This document shows positions 10,976 to 20,825 of a DNA stretch of 64,000 nucleotides, piece by piece. Each line of letters begins with the position of its first letter. Within the stretch, counting starts at the first letter, position 1. The DNA is taken from assembly GCF_036323735.1 (NCBI RefSeq), contig NC_086031.1:33305225-33369224 (forward strand), given 5' to 3'. The position numbers were made by a program, and so were the translations under genes. The notes below the pieces were generated by a model. The model was not told where the DNA came from. It did not search any database and saw only the letters and a program-made list of their open reading frames with translations. The stretch is from Rattus norvegicus. Lineage: Eukaryota; Chordata; Mammalia; Rodentia; Muridae.

Positions 10976-13134
10976 CTGCCAGTACAGAATCAGTGAAAGT
11001 GATAGCAAGGAAAAGCAGCAACCTGTAGTCAAATTAATGGTGGGATCTAGTAAGGCTATCGGTGTTAATTTGAAAAAGTTGAAACACATTACTTTTCACA
11101 TCAAAATGTTGAATACAATACATTCAATTTTCATTTCAAAAATCACTTTTAAAGCTAGATTTTAACATGAAGTTTTAAAACACCTATTAATATAGATGAA
11201 TGCTTGCAGCTCTTCAAACTTGGTGTCTTATTTTATACGGAGCTGATCTAGCAGGAGAAAGCAGTCCCTCACGCTGTTCATCAAGTGTTTGGGGTCCGTA
11301 AGTAGTACCTAAGGTGCCAGACACCAGAGAGGTAGATTCTGAGTTTTGCTTTTTTTCTAAACTGAGCATTCAAAATACAAGTAATTATCTATTTCAGTAA
11401 AGTTCAAATAAATTTAAACTAAGTTTTATTCTTAAAGTTATACTAAGAACATTAAAGTTAAACAGTTAAACAGCTACTAGATATATAAAAATATTGCACA
11501 TTATAATGGAAAATACTAAATACAAGATTGGAAGGAAACATATGCAATGCCAACACCATTCACAGTTCCTCCATCAATCTAGTGTCTTTAGCTTTACAAC
11601 TAAGAGACTTGAGCAAAGCAAACAATAGCTAAGTACACATAAAGACAATTATTAATTCCAGGGGAAAAATGCAGAAAAAGGGAAATGGGCAGAGCAGACA
11701 AATAACTGGAATTGTCAGGATACTCTAGCACAACTCTACAGTAACCACCACAAGCGGAGGTGCTCCCAGGCAGAGGCTAGACACAGTGTCAAAAGAGCAA
11801 CAGGAACACAGGAAAGCAGACGCCTGGGAGAGGAGGCAGCAAAATTCCAGGCACTGCTGGGTTTTTCAAAGCCTCCAAATTAAGTTATTATTTTAACTAG
11901 ATAGGGCTATTGATCTGTTCTTTTCAAAAGGGTAATTTTAAGATCATATTACTATATTAAAACTTGAATACCCATGAACTGAAAAACGACCAAATATATT
12001 TTATAATAGTATTTTACAATGTGTACTACAGATATTAGCCCCAGGAAATAACTAAAAATCTGGGATAGCCAACTAGCCTTCAAGGTTCACCAGCTGTACA
12101 GCTCTCTGCAGGTAGCTTTTAAATAGGTGCTTGGCCTCCTTTGCCTGTGGACTCCAGTGTTCTGATGTTCTATTTTAATTAACTCCTACTTCTTCCTTTT
12201 GACTCAGTTCCATCACACTCACAGAAACACATCCTGATGCTGAACCTCTTATTATAATCAGAGACTTATTCTTTTACTTTATTGTAAGTACCTTGAGAGT
12301 ATAATCCTTATTTTCCTTCTGATTTTTATATATGCTTAATTTTATTAAAGAAGTCTTTTAGAAGAAAGCAATATTCCAAATGCACTGTAACCACATTTCC
12401 TAAGAAACTACCAAATTGCTTTTCTACTGTCACCTTATCCTGGTGCTGTCAAAAACTACTCTAAGTTATCTACAGAAAAGCACCTTTTAGATTACTGTTA
12501 GTTTGAACAATAAAACCCAATATCATGATAGCAAGTTCTTTTCACAGATCCATGATAGCATGAAATAAAATATGTTTCAAGCAAAAAACTGAGAAAGTAT
12601 CAAAAGACAAAGAGTAATAGGACAAGGGAGTTTTAAACAATTTCTGAAAAGATATTTTGAAGGCTAAAACTGTAGTTTAACAAAGAGTTAATACAAATCA
12701 TCCGTCTCTTCAGAGATACAGCTTGGTGATGGAGTGCTTGCCTGCTATACACTGGCCCTCCAGAAGATACCAACACAAAACCATAGTAACTAGATAAACA
12801 ACCCAACAGAAGAAAATGGGTGACATGAAAAGGGACATCCCAAATGAGAATGCAGAAGCTTACTAAAGTAATTCCAGCACTTGGAAGGTCACAGTAGGAA
12901 TGTACGTAGTTCTAGGAAACCTATATACATGCCAATTTCAGGTTAGCTTGAGCTGCATTAAAACAAAAACAACAAAAACAAAGATATGGTTGGTAATACT
13001 GCTCAGTGAGTAAAGGCCCTTGAGAAAGCCTGGAAATAGAGAAGCAACTCTGCAAGTGTCCCAACAGTGGCACCATGATTAAAGATGGATTTCAATAGCA
13101 GACAAGAAAATCTAAACTGAAAAATGAGACAGAA

Positions 13135-13260
13135 GCCAGGCATGATGACACATTCTGCAATCCTAGCACTTGGGGAGGCAGAGGCAGGAAGATCAAAATG
13201 ATCTTTCGCCACCAAAAAAGTTGTAGGCCAAGTGAGGAGACTTGAGACACTTTCACAAAC
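13135..13260 (+). repeat. B1 SINE, diverged
   Basis: A recognisable B1 head, 'agccaggcatgatgacacattctgcaatcc', then 'gcacttggggaggcagaggcagg'. The 3' half is degenerate and shortened. Confidence 0.75.
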
Positions 13261-13664
13261 AAAAAAGCAAAAAAGTAAAAAGAGAAAGTTAAAAAAGAGG
13301 GATGCACCTAGCAGACTGGAAGGTTTAGATTAGACCTCTAGCACTGCACAAACAAGTCCAGAAAAGTGGCCTGGCCCTGTATGCAGTAGGACAACCAGCT
13401 CCTATAGGCTGTCTCTGACATCTACTGCATGCGCACACGCTCTCTGTCTCTCTGTCTGTCTCTCTCACATACACACGCAGGCACACAAGACTGTAACGGC
13501 TAAGGTCCTTGGTTGGATCTCCAATGCTTATATACATTTTCATACACTGTGCTATTTGAACAAATACTAAATTACTAAATTGCATAATTTCATGTAGCAA
13601 TTCTATTTCTAAGTTGCAGGAACAAAAATTTTTCCTGGCCTACTGATTTAAAAGATGCACAAAT

Positions 13665-13805
13665 TAGCCGGTGGGGACGACACAGGCCTTTCATCACAGC
13701 ACTTGGGAGGCAGAGGCAGATGGATCTCTGAGTTGGAGGCCAGCCTTGTAAACATGGGGTTCCAGGCCAGTCAAGGTTACATAGTGATACCTTGTTTTAA
13801 AACAA
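13665..13805 (+). repeat. B1 SINE
   Basis: It contains 'agcacttgggaggcagaggcagatggatctctgagtt', 'gaggccagcc' and a 'gtgataccttgttttaaaac' end, in B1 order. Confidence 0.85.
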
Positions 13806-14626
13806 ACCAAACCTATCTTAGAGTGAAAATTAAATTATAGAAAAATAAATGAAAATCAAATTAATAGAAAAGTGAAATAATATTATTCCACTTTGAGATA
13901 TAGTCCACATCCATTCACACACACACATATAGAAACTACAAAATGCAGATGAGTTAAGGGAGGTTCTCTCTGTGAAGAGTTAACCAGAGGTCATAAGAGT
14001 ATGTATTGCTTAAGTTTTTAAATATTAAAAAACAAACAAACAAACTTGAGGGTTAGGCAATAATAAAGTGTCCCCATATTTCTGTTCCTTCACCCCACCT
14101 GTTTCCAATCCTGGTCATTGCTGCAGATGGTGGATTATCAGCCTCCACAAATCTGATTCCTTTTTAAATCTTTAACAACCCAGGCTCCTCCTCCTGGACC
14201 TCTCTGGAGCTGTGTGCTCTTAGCTCCAGCGCTTTGCTCAGCTCAAATATCTAGTTCCAGAACTTTCTTACTAGTGGTTCTGTCTTCCTAGGGAAATCTT
14301 TGTGCAATCCATCTGCCATTCTTCTCCCTCTTGAGAGTGAGCTCTATATTCACACATGAAATTTTATTTTCTCAGATCCTGTGGCCAGATTAGATGGCCC
14401 TGTTAGTTGGCAGACTTTTCTTTATAACATGGAAAGAAACTGTAATTAAATATTTAATTAACTTCTTTTTACTGGCTATCCTCCCACCCCCACAAGGACA
14501 GGAACCTAGTTTGACTTGTTTACTGATCAAACAGCTATGGTGGCAAAGTTGCTATGATACATATTACATACTAGAAATAAGTAATAAGAAAACTAATATG
14601 ATAGAGCAAAATGATACATTAGAAAA

Positions 14627-14650
14627 TGGATATATATATATATATATATG
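14627..14650. repeat. (AT)n microsatellite
   Basis: A short pure TA dinucleotide run in Epb41l5 intron 1. Confidence 0.9.
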
Positions 14651-15731
14651 CAAATTCTAAAAGAGGATAATGAAAGACTCAGTACCTCCTGAACCCTGGG
14701 TACCCACACTTTACCACATGGTATCTCCAGTCAAGCCACTGAATTTTTTTTAAACAGTAATATTGAAAACTATAGAAAATGTCCTAAAGTTATCAGTATC
14801 TTTCATCCAGTTATTCCCGCAAAAGAAAATGTAACTGTGAAACTAAACGCAGGAATATTACAAACATCGCTTTCCAAACAAGTTATCTTAACAATGCAAC
14901 AAACAGTTGTGATTTAGCTCAGCCTAGCGCGCTCCAGAACCCGGGTTAGGTTCCCAGTATCGAAAGAAAGCAAAAAAGAACGAAGTGGGGGTTGGGAGGA
15001 AAAGAAAAATAACAGTGATCCCAAGAGTTTAGCGAGACAAATACAAGTTACCCACTGCGGTCAGTAGTGCTCAGTGCTCAGTTCTTGCTGCAAGTGGGGT
15101 TAGCGGAGTTGTGAATTACATTCTTAGTTTCTTGGTGGGCTTATTTCTAATTAAGAGAGAAAAAAAACCACTACTAGTAATTTTGAACTTCTGCTAAACA
15201 ACTTCGGAGACTGGAGTCTTCTCGCTCTTAACGCAGAACCCGGGAGACTAGAGTAACCACAGAGACGGACACGATTATCTCCTACCCACCGGAGGACCCA
15301 TCATTACCCGGCGCGCGCCACGCATCGGGGCGGGGAGCTCCCTCGGCCTCGGCGGTTCCCGGGAACGCACCTGCCTTCTAGGATTCCCAAGTTTCACTCG
15401 ACTGCCAGCTAGCTTGTACGTCCCGTCAGATGTCTGCTCACGATCCTGGCGAGGTGATAAGCGAGGCTACCTTCCCCTAATCCCACGGCTACACAGCGGT
15501 CAGGGGTGATCAGAGTTCCTTCCACGAAGCGCGGGACCCCGGCAACGCGCCCGGCCCTAGGCAGCCACCGCGCAGTATCGCCCGAAACTCAGCGCCCAGC
15601 CCCATTGGCCAACGCCGCCACTCCCCTCCCAGCCCGCGGCGTCGCCCGGGGGAGCCCGGCCGCCCACCCCGCATGGTCCAGTCTCCGCTCCGTGAGAAGA
15701 GCCAACTGGACACCCGGGGCCAAACTCTTAC

Positions 15732-15920
15732 CTGTACTGGGTGGTGAACACCGTGAAGAGACGGAGACCACGGTGAGCGGGTCGCGCGACCTAGGAGAGA
15801 GACGCCCAGCCGGCAGGAGGAAAGAACAGGTCTCCAGAGATGCCGAGAAATGGCGGCGCAAGGCGCGAGCCCACCCTGCGCTAATCCCCGGAGGACCCCG
15901 GCCGCCCGTGGGCACGCCCC
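15732..15920 (-). other. Epb41l5: Probable Epb41l5 non-coding exon 1
   Basis: A strong donor on the minus strand, CAG followed by GTAAGAG at 15734-15725, sits inside the CpG island and has no competing long reading frame upstream of it. Spliced to the acceptor above 10975 it would give a 5' UTR ending two bases before the ATG. The left border is the donor; the right border (transcription start) is a guess guided by GC boxes and the YY1-like site. A second possible donor (GTGCGT near 15370) could serve an alternative first exon. Confidence 0.5.
15848..15857 (+). promoter_or_regulatory. YY1-like motif
   Basis: AAATGGCGGC matches the core YY1 binding consensus. It sits in the CpG island near the expected Epb41l5 transcription start, with its common orientation pointing to the plus strand. 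It is a motif match only. Confidence 0.45.
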
Positions 15921-16054
15921 TTAAAGTCCCATCTAAGCTCCGCCCCCGAAGGGCGGGGTGCTTTGCTCTTAAAGGGGCAATGGCACCGCCCCGGAAATCG
16001 TCCTCCTGAGGCTGAATTTAAGCTGGCAATACCAGGTGGGGCCGACAGAAATAA

Positions 16055-16205
16055 AGAAGTGCAGTTCACCTTTAATTCCAACACTCCAGAGACAGAGGGA
16101 GAGGCAGGTGGATTTCTATAAGTTCGAGGCCAGCCAGGTCTACTTAGTGAGTTACAGGTCAGCCAGGACTACATAGTGAAATCCTGTCTTTAAAAAAAAA
16201 AAAAG
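16055..16205 (+). repeat. B1 SINE
   Basis: A B1 body, 'cacctttaattccaacactccagag..gaggcaggtggattt', then 'gttcgaggccagccaggtctac' and a 'gaaatcctgtctttaaaaa' tail. It lies directly upstream of the Epb41l5 CpG island. Confidence 0.88.
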
Positions 16206-16375
16206 GTTTCTGTGTTTATGTGTGTGGGTCAGGTAATCATATTCCACAGTCCTTGTCTCTGAGAACAACTTGCAGAAGTTGGTTCTCTCTTCCTATCATG
16301 TGGGTGCAGAAGACCTAACTCAGACCTTCACACTTGGCAGCAAGCACTTTTACCCACTGAGCATCTCCATGGCCC
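16206..16375 (-). repeat. B2/B3-type SINE, diverged
   Basis: A reverse-oriented diverged element: 'agttggttctctcttcctatcatgtggg', 'cttcacacttggcagcaagcactttacccactgagc' with small changes, and a 'catctccatggccc' end. It directly follows the B1. Confidence 0.65.
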
Positions 16376-16639
16376 TTGGTTTTACATTTTGAAATTTTCA
16401 CTTTCCTTGTAATATAATTTGAAAATGAAACATTCGATTTGGGATACAGTTTAGTGGTAGGGTGTTAGACTCGCATATACAAGGTCATGGATCCAATTCC
16501 TGGCCCAGCAAAAATGAGTCAATATTTCTACTTTTAATGTGGTCTGGTATATCTGTATTTCTCTTAAGCAATTGTTTATTAGTTGATCCAGCATTTATTT
16601 AAATGTTTCCTTGCTCCCCTCCCCCCAAATCCTGGCGAT

Positions 16640-17350
16640 TAAAGTAACCTTTAGTCTGTAATGGAGAAAGAGAACAAACAAATATGTGTCAAGTGGTGAT
16701 AAGGCCCAGGAGAAAACAAGGCTAGGGAAGGGAAATAACAGATGATGCTCAAGGCACTATGGTCAGGAAGGGAGGCCCTGAGTGGCAGGGCGACATTCCA
16801 TTCATTCATTCTTCAGATAGTTTATCAAAATGTCTACCTTGCTGTAGGCCCTGGAGATAAGGCCGATAAAGAAGACAGACAGGAGTCCGGAGAGGCAACC
16901 ACAGTGACAAAAGCCCTGTGGGGGCTGAGTAGTGAGTTCAGGACCAGCATTGGTTCTGTCATCATTAAACAAGTTATTTCATGGTCAAGCCTGTATGGTA
17001 AAGTGTGCCTGTTGTCTTTGTGGCTATAGCCCTTGAGGCAGAAAGATCACTTAAGCCCAGAAACATGAGATCAGTCTACATAACACCATCTCAAAAGGAA
17101 AAAGCAAATGCTGTAGGGTATAGCTCAGTTCTTGTAGTACATGAAGTCCTGGGTTCGAAACATGTTTAATTGCTAAAGAGAAAAGTAACAATGGGGCGTG
17201 GGTCAGGGAATGAAGGAAGGCAATTTCAGCAAGGAGGAGGGCTCTTAGGGCAGTGACATTGACTTCAGACCTAATGTAGGTGTGAGGAAAGGGCCCAGTA
17301 GACATCCTGGAAGAGCATAAACAAGCAAGGGCAGTGGACTGTGTGGACTG
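16640..17350 (+). repeat. Ancient mammalian interspersed repeat, diverged
   Basis: Segments resemble a mammal-wide repeat I know from other genomes: 'gataaggcccaggagaaaacaaggc', 'tggtcaggaagggaggccctgag', and a CATT-type run followed by an 'ataaggccgataaagaagacagacag' part. A further stretch around 17200-17340 has the 'gtgacattgacttcagacct..' and '..catcctggaagagcataaac' pattern. I cannot name the family with confidence. Confidence 0.45.
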
Positions 17351-17839
17351 ACACAAGGGCTCTAGTGAATTGCTAAAAAGGCAAGAAGAGTAGAAGAGGG
17401 GAAAATGCTGGAAGGAGGGTTTCATGGGATCTTGCCAGAAAAGTAGGACGAGGATCCAGCTCACCAAAATCAGAATCCACAGTTTCTGGGTCCATGCCTG
17501 GACCAACAGCTCTTTCTGCTCCCTTGGCATTGCTAGATTATTGTCAGTTACCTCGTTTGGCACCTCAGCTGGAGCCAATGGAGCAATGGCTGAGTACTAC
17601 ACATGGCTTTACCCACGGAGCCTTGAGGTGGAGAGATTGAAAACTGAAGTTTCCGGCTGATTAGGGACGATACCAGGAAACCAGCATCATTTCTGCTGTC
17701 TGGGACAGATCTTTAAAGCAGAAGTAGTTTCTAGACACAAGGGTAGGCCAGGGATCTAGCTCACCTGGTAGATGCACACACATACAAATATAATAATTGT
17801 GAAATGAAATTAGGAAACATCCATGAGATGGCATAATTA

Positions 17840-17955
17840 AGAGGAAAGAGTTGGGCTGCTGAGATAGCTCTGCAGGTAAAGGCACAACCAAGCGTGAAGC
17901 GTGATGACCCCAGCATGATCCTTCAAGTTTTCCTCTGACCTCTACGTAAGTGCTG

Positions 17956-18017
<62 letters not shown>

Positions 18018-18020
18018 TTA
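17840..18020 (+). repeat. B3-type SINE with (AT)n tail
   Basis: A diverged B2/B3 body ('gctgctgagatagctctgcaggtaaaggcac', 'gatgaccccagcatgatcc', 'cctctgacctctacg') ends in a pure (AT)n run at about 17958-18006 and a short (AAAT)n. Confidence 0.75.
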
Positions 18021-18424
18021 TATGGTCATGCATGCCCCTCAGCCCCCAAATAGTAACCTTTAACAGAATACAATCAATGTGAATATGCTAATATGGAAAT
18101 ACCCTACAATGAAAAAACGAAGTTACAGACTATATCATACAATCCTACAGGCATAAATGTTTATGTATACACAAATATACATTTTCCCAGGAAGAAAATG
18201 TAAGAAATTGAACAGAGGTCATCACTGGGGTGATGGGGCTTCCTATACTTCAGAGGAGCCCACAATTAGAATCCACCTGCCCCAATTTCCCGAGCAATGG
18301 GATTACAGGCCTGTGTCACTTCACCTGGTTTGAGGGGGCTTTTCTCAGAGACAGGGAGTTAGTACAAGTTTGCCGTAAACCATTTTGGATCTTTCTCAAA
18401 ATGTTTCTCATAACTTCGTTTTCT

Positions 18425-18605
18425 CTTAATTTAAAAATTTTATGTATGTTAAGTATATGAGTGCTCTGTCTTCATGCACACCAGAAGAGGGCATTGGATC
18501 CCATTACAGATGGTTGTGAGCCACCATGTGGGTGCTTGGAATTGAACTCAGGACCTCTGGAAGAACAGCTGGTGCTCTTAATGCAGAGCTTTCTCTTCAG
18601 TCCTT
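18425..18605 (-). repeat. B2 SINE
   Basis: A reverse-oriented B2: 'ccagaagagggcattggatccc', 'ggttgtgagccaccatgtggg', 'gaattgaactcaggacctctgg', and a degenerate end near 18605. Confidence 0.88.
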
Positions 18606-19069
18606 CTCTCCTTATTGTTTTGACACAGAATCTCTCTGTGTTGCTCAGGCTGCCCCTGAACTCTGGGCCTAAAGTGATTCTCCTACTGAATCAGGACCAC
18701 ACACACAGGTTACAATGTCATTGCCATAATGAATCCTTTATCACTTATGCACCTAAAACAGTTATTGGTTGTTGAGTGTAGTTTTCCAGCAGAAGCAAGC
18801 AGCTCTCTTGAGTTCAAGGCAAATCAAAGCTACCTAAAATCAAACACCTCCCTCAAACAAAAAGAGAACTTTCCTCCTTCACTTCCCATAAGATGCAAAA
18901 ACAGCAGGCCCAACTGCACCTGGGAGGATGAGATTCAAGGCTGACTTCAAGAGAAGAGATTTTTGAGTGACAATCCCACTCTTGCTCTGAGATTACTAGA
19001 GGAGTGGTGGCTACAAAAGAGGAGACTACAGATATTCTCTGGGATTTTTATTTTTATTCTCTGGGGGAA

Positions 19070-19359
19070 AAAGAAAAGCTCAATGGCTAAGAATGCTTAC
19101 TGCTTGAGTATGAGGACCTGAGTTGGAATTCTCAGAAGTCATGTTTAAAGCGAGCACTGGTGTGCCTGCAAGCATGTCATGTGGTGTTAAGAGACAAAAC
19201 AGGACAGGTCTGCTGGCCAGCCAGGCCAGCTGGAAAATAACCAGTAGGTTCTAGGTTCAGTGAGAGACCTTGTTTCAAGAAAATCAGGTGGAGATTGACA
19301 GAGCGAACATCACATGCCCTCTTCTGGCTTCTACAAGTATGAGCACAGGTGGCTGTACC

Positions 19360-19420
<61 letters not shown>
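19070..19420 (+). repeat. B3/B4-type SINE with (AC)n tail
   Basis: It starts with a 'agctcaatggctaagaatgcttactgc' head and has a 'gaggacctgagttggaatt' core. A B1/B4-like middle follows ('ctaggttcagtgagagaccttgtttcaag') and a '..tgccctcttctggcttc' segment. It ends in a pure (AC)n at 19362-19418. Confidence 0.7.
19362..19418. repeat. (AC)n microsatellite
   Basis: About 28 pure AC units at the 3' tail of a SINE, between the two genes. Confidence 0.97.
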
Positions 19421-19421
<1 letters not shown>

Positions 19422-19603
19422 AATTGTCAAAATTCTCTATTCTCCCCCTTCAGAGAGGAGACACCACATGCACTGCTGACTTTAGAAATGAACATCAGGT
19501 TTAGCATTCAGCGCTCTTCTAGTGACCACTCACTAATAAGTAAATCACTGTCATCCCCATAAAGTAACCTTGAGACGAAGCCATTAGGTTACTAACGAGG
19601 ATC

Positions 19604-19609
19604 TTTATT
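19604..19609 (-). terminator. Ptpn4: Candidate distal polyadenylation signal of Ptpn4
   Basis: AATAAA on the minus strand, at the left border of the repeat-free tract and just before SINE and microsatellite sequence resumes. Cleavage would be expected about 15-25 bp further left. No strong GU-rich element is evident beyond it. Confidence 0.5.
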
Positions 19610-20154
19610 TCTCAATCGAACATTAACAGCTATTGTTTTCTTTTCGAATTTGTACCTGAACAAGTACTAAATCAAAATGAAACATAACCAACAAAATGTC
19701 TGTAAATGTGTTTTGCATAATATAAATTGAGGTTAGGACTAAAACGGTTTCAATGCAAACCCGCATTTTTATCCTGTTCACTGTTGCTATGTGTGACTTG
19801 TTTAAACATGAATGGCAGGAATTCTGATTTTCACTGAAATTAAGACACACACACAATGCCTTTCAGACACAGTAAACTGCAGTGACAAATACACAGTGAT
19901 CATTTCAAATAGTCCAGTGTTGACCAAATTCAAGCTTATGCATTTTGTTTTCATTCTTAGCTTCTTTGCCTCTTAATCTGAGATGAAACCGAATGGAGAT
20001 ATTTTTGTACAACTGGGAGAAAAGGTAGTTACAGCCTTAAGGGACTAATTCATTCTGCTATTAGTTTAGTACAAACCATGAAATGGAAACAGAAATGAAA
20101 AATACCTTAATAAGGAAATAAGCTAGACCTTTAATGAAGCAAATTCTCACTCCA

Positions 20155-20162
20155 TATTTACA
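20155..20162 (-). promoter_or_regulatory. Ptpn4: Pumilio-type motif in Ptpn4 3' UTR
   Basis: The minus strand reads TGTAAATA, a perfect match to the Pumilio consensus UGUANAUA. It lies about 550 bases before the presumed distal polyadenylation signal. Confidence 0.5.
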
Positions 20163-20817
20163 TATAGCACCTATTACAAGAAAAGAAAGTTCCCAAATTA
20201 AAATACCCTCTACATAAAAATAATTTTTAAGCTAACGTTTAAAATAGTACTGATAAGTATAAGCCATCAGTCCTAAAGTTAACCTGCACTATAGAAAACA
20301 AGGACCAGCCTTTCTTATTTGAAAAGCTCACAGCATGGTTTATAATTGGTGTGTTCTGATGCTGGGCACCACTAGGGTAGACAACTTTTATTTTTTTTAC
20401 AGCAGATATACTGTCCTGGCAGAATATGAAAACAGCTTAACAGAAACTGTTATGTCATAAATTCTGTCCTTTGTCTTCCATATAAACTATGAACTGGTGG
20501 TGCAGCATCTACTGAATCTCTAGGTACTACACTGACAAAAAACAGCTTTCCAAACATTCATGTCATGTCCACAAAATGCAGAGCAGATCAACAGTTTTAG
20601 CAACCAAGCTTGGCTGAAGCTAGCTGAGAGAAGTAAGTCCAGCAATACAGCCAGCTGGGCCAGCCTCCACTGTACTACACAGATTACAGGAAAATGGCAG
20701 AGCTTCAATCACATAGGTTACCTCTTAAATATCAAAGAAGCTATCAAGAGATCATTATAAAGCATTTAAACTTGGGGCCAATCTAATAAACTTTACTACT
20801 AATCAATTGCTTTTCTG

Positions 20818-20825
20818 TATTTACA
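20818..20825 (-). promoter_or_regulatory. Ptpn4: Second Pumilio-type motif in Ptpn4 3' UTR
   Basis: Another TGTAAATA on the minus strand, about 660 bases from the first, in the distal part of the presumed 3' UTR. Confidence 0.5.

Larger units (their letters stand above)
10976..15731 (-). other. Epb41l5: Epb41l5 intron 1
   Basis: A 4.75 kb intron separating the non-coding first exon from the start-codon exon. 11000-12700 is largely unique AT-rich sequence without obvious SINEs. An ID-like relic may lie near 12715-12770, B1 elements lie at about 13135-13260 and 13665-13805, and a short (AT)n lies at 14627-14650. The part above about 15290 belongs to the CpG island. No further exon is recognised. 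Confidence 0.6.
1..15920 (-). other. Epb41l5: Epb41l5 gene, 5' part (partial)
   Basis: This is the 5' end of the band 4.1-like 5 gene, which encodes a FERM-domain scaffold of the cortical cytoskeleton that links to Crumbs complexes and is needed for epithelial-mesenchymal transition in gastrulation (family knowledge). In the window it consists of a CpG-island promoter, a probable non-coding exon 1, coding exon 2 (residues 1-60) and exon 3 (residues 61-95). The translated exons match my memory of human EPB41L5 nearly residue for residue, including the N-terminus MLSF..RRTLGRRSMRKHAEK. The gene continues beyond the left edge. The right boundary (transcription start) is approximate. Confidence 0.93.
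15290..16010 (-). promoter_or_regulatory. Epb41l5: CpG-island promoter of Epb41l5
   Basis: This is the only GC-rich, CpG-dense stretch of the window (about 700 bp). It lies 4.3 kb upstream of the Epb41l5 start-codon exon. Candidate sites by eye are GC boxes at about 15939-15959 and 15984-15993, an ETS-like CCGGAAAT at 15991-15998, a YY1-like AAATGGCGGC at 15848-15857, and an inverted CCAAT box at 15604-15608. There is no obvious TATA box. It fits a housekeeping, dispersed-start promoter. The start position and whether it is bidirectional cannot be decided from sequence. Confidence 0.85.
16010..19585. other. Intergenic region between Ptpn4 3' end and Epb41l5 promoter
   Basis: About 3.6 kb that separates the presumed Ptpn4 polyadenylation site from the Epb41l5 CpG island. 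It contains B1, B2 and B3/B4-type SINEs, an (AT)n and an (AC)n tract, and an ancient mammal-wide repeat at about 16640-17350. No exon-like segment is recognised. An open frame of 175 codons on the minus strand at 17051-17578 falls largely within the ancient repeat. Confidence 0.7.

Noticed and set aside
15506..16009. 167-codon plus-strand and 108-codon minus-strand frames in the CpG island
   Set aside because: GC-rich composition leaves few stops. The residues are Arg/Pro/Ala-rich without domains, and the region is explained by the Epb41l5 promoter.
17098..17170. tRNA-like sequences (tagctcag, gggttcga) near 16440-16505 and 17098-17170
   Set aside because: They look like decayed ID/B2-type SINE heads, which derive from tRNA genes; no intact cloverleaf could be drawn by eye, so I do not call tRNA genes.
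17051..17578. 175-codon minus-strand frame between the genes
   Set aside because: Most of it overlaps a diverged mammal-wide repeat and the residues show no domain. I see no splice signals or promoter around it.
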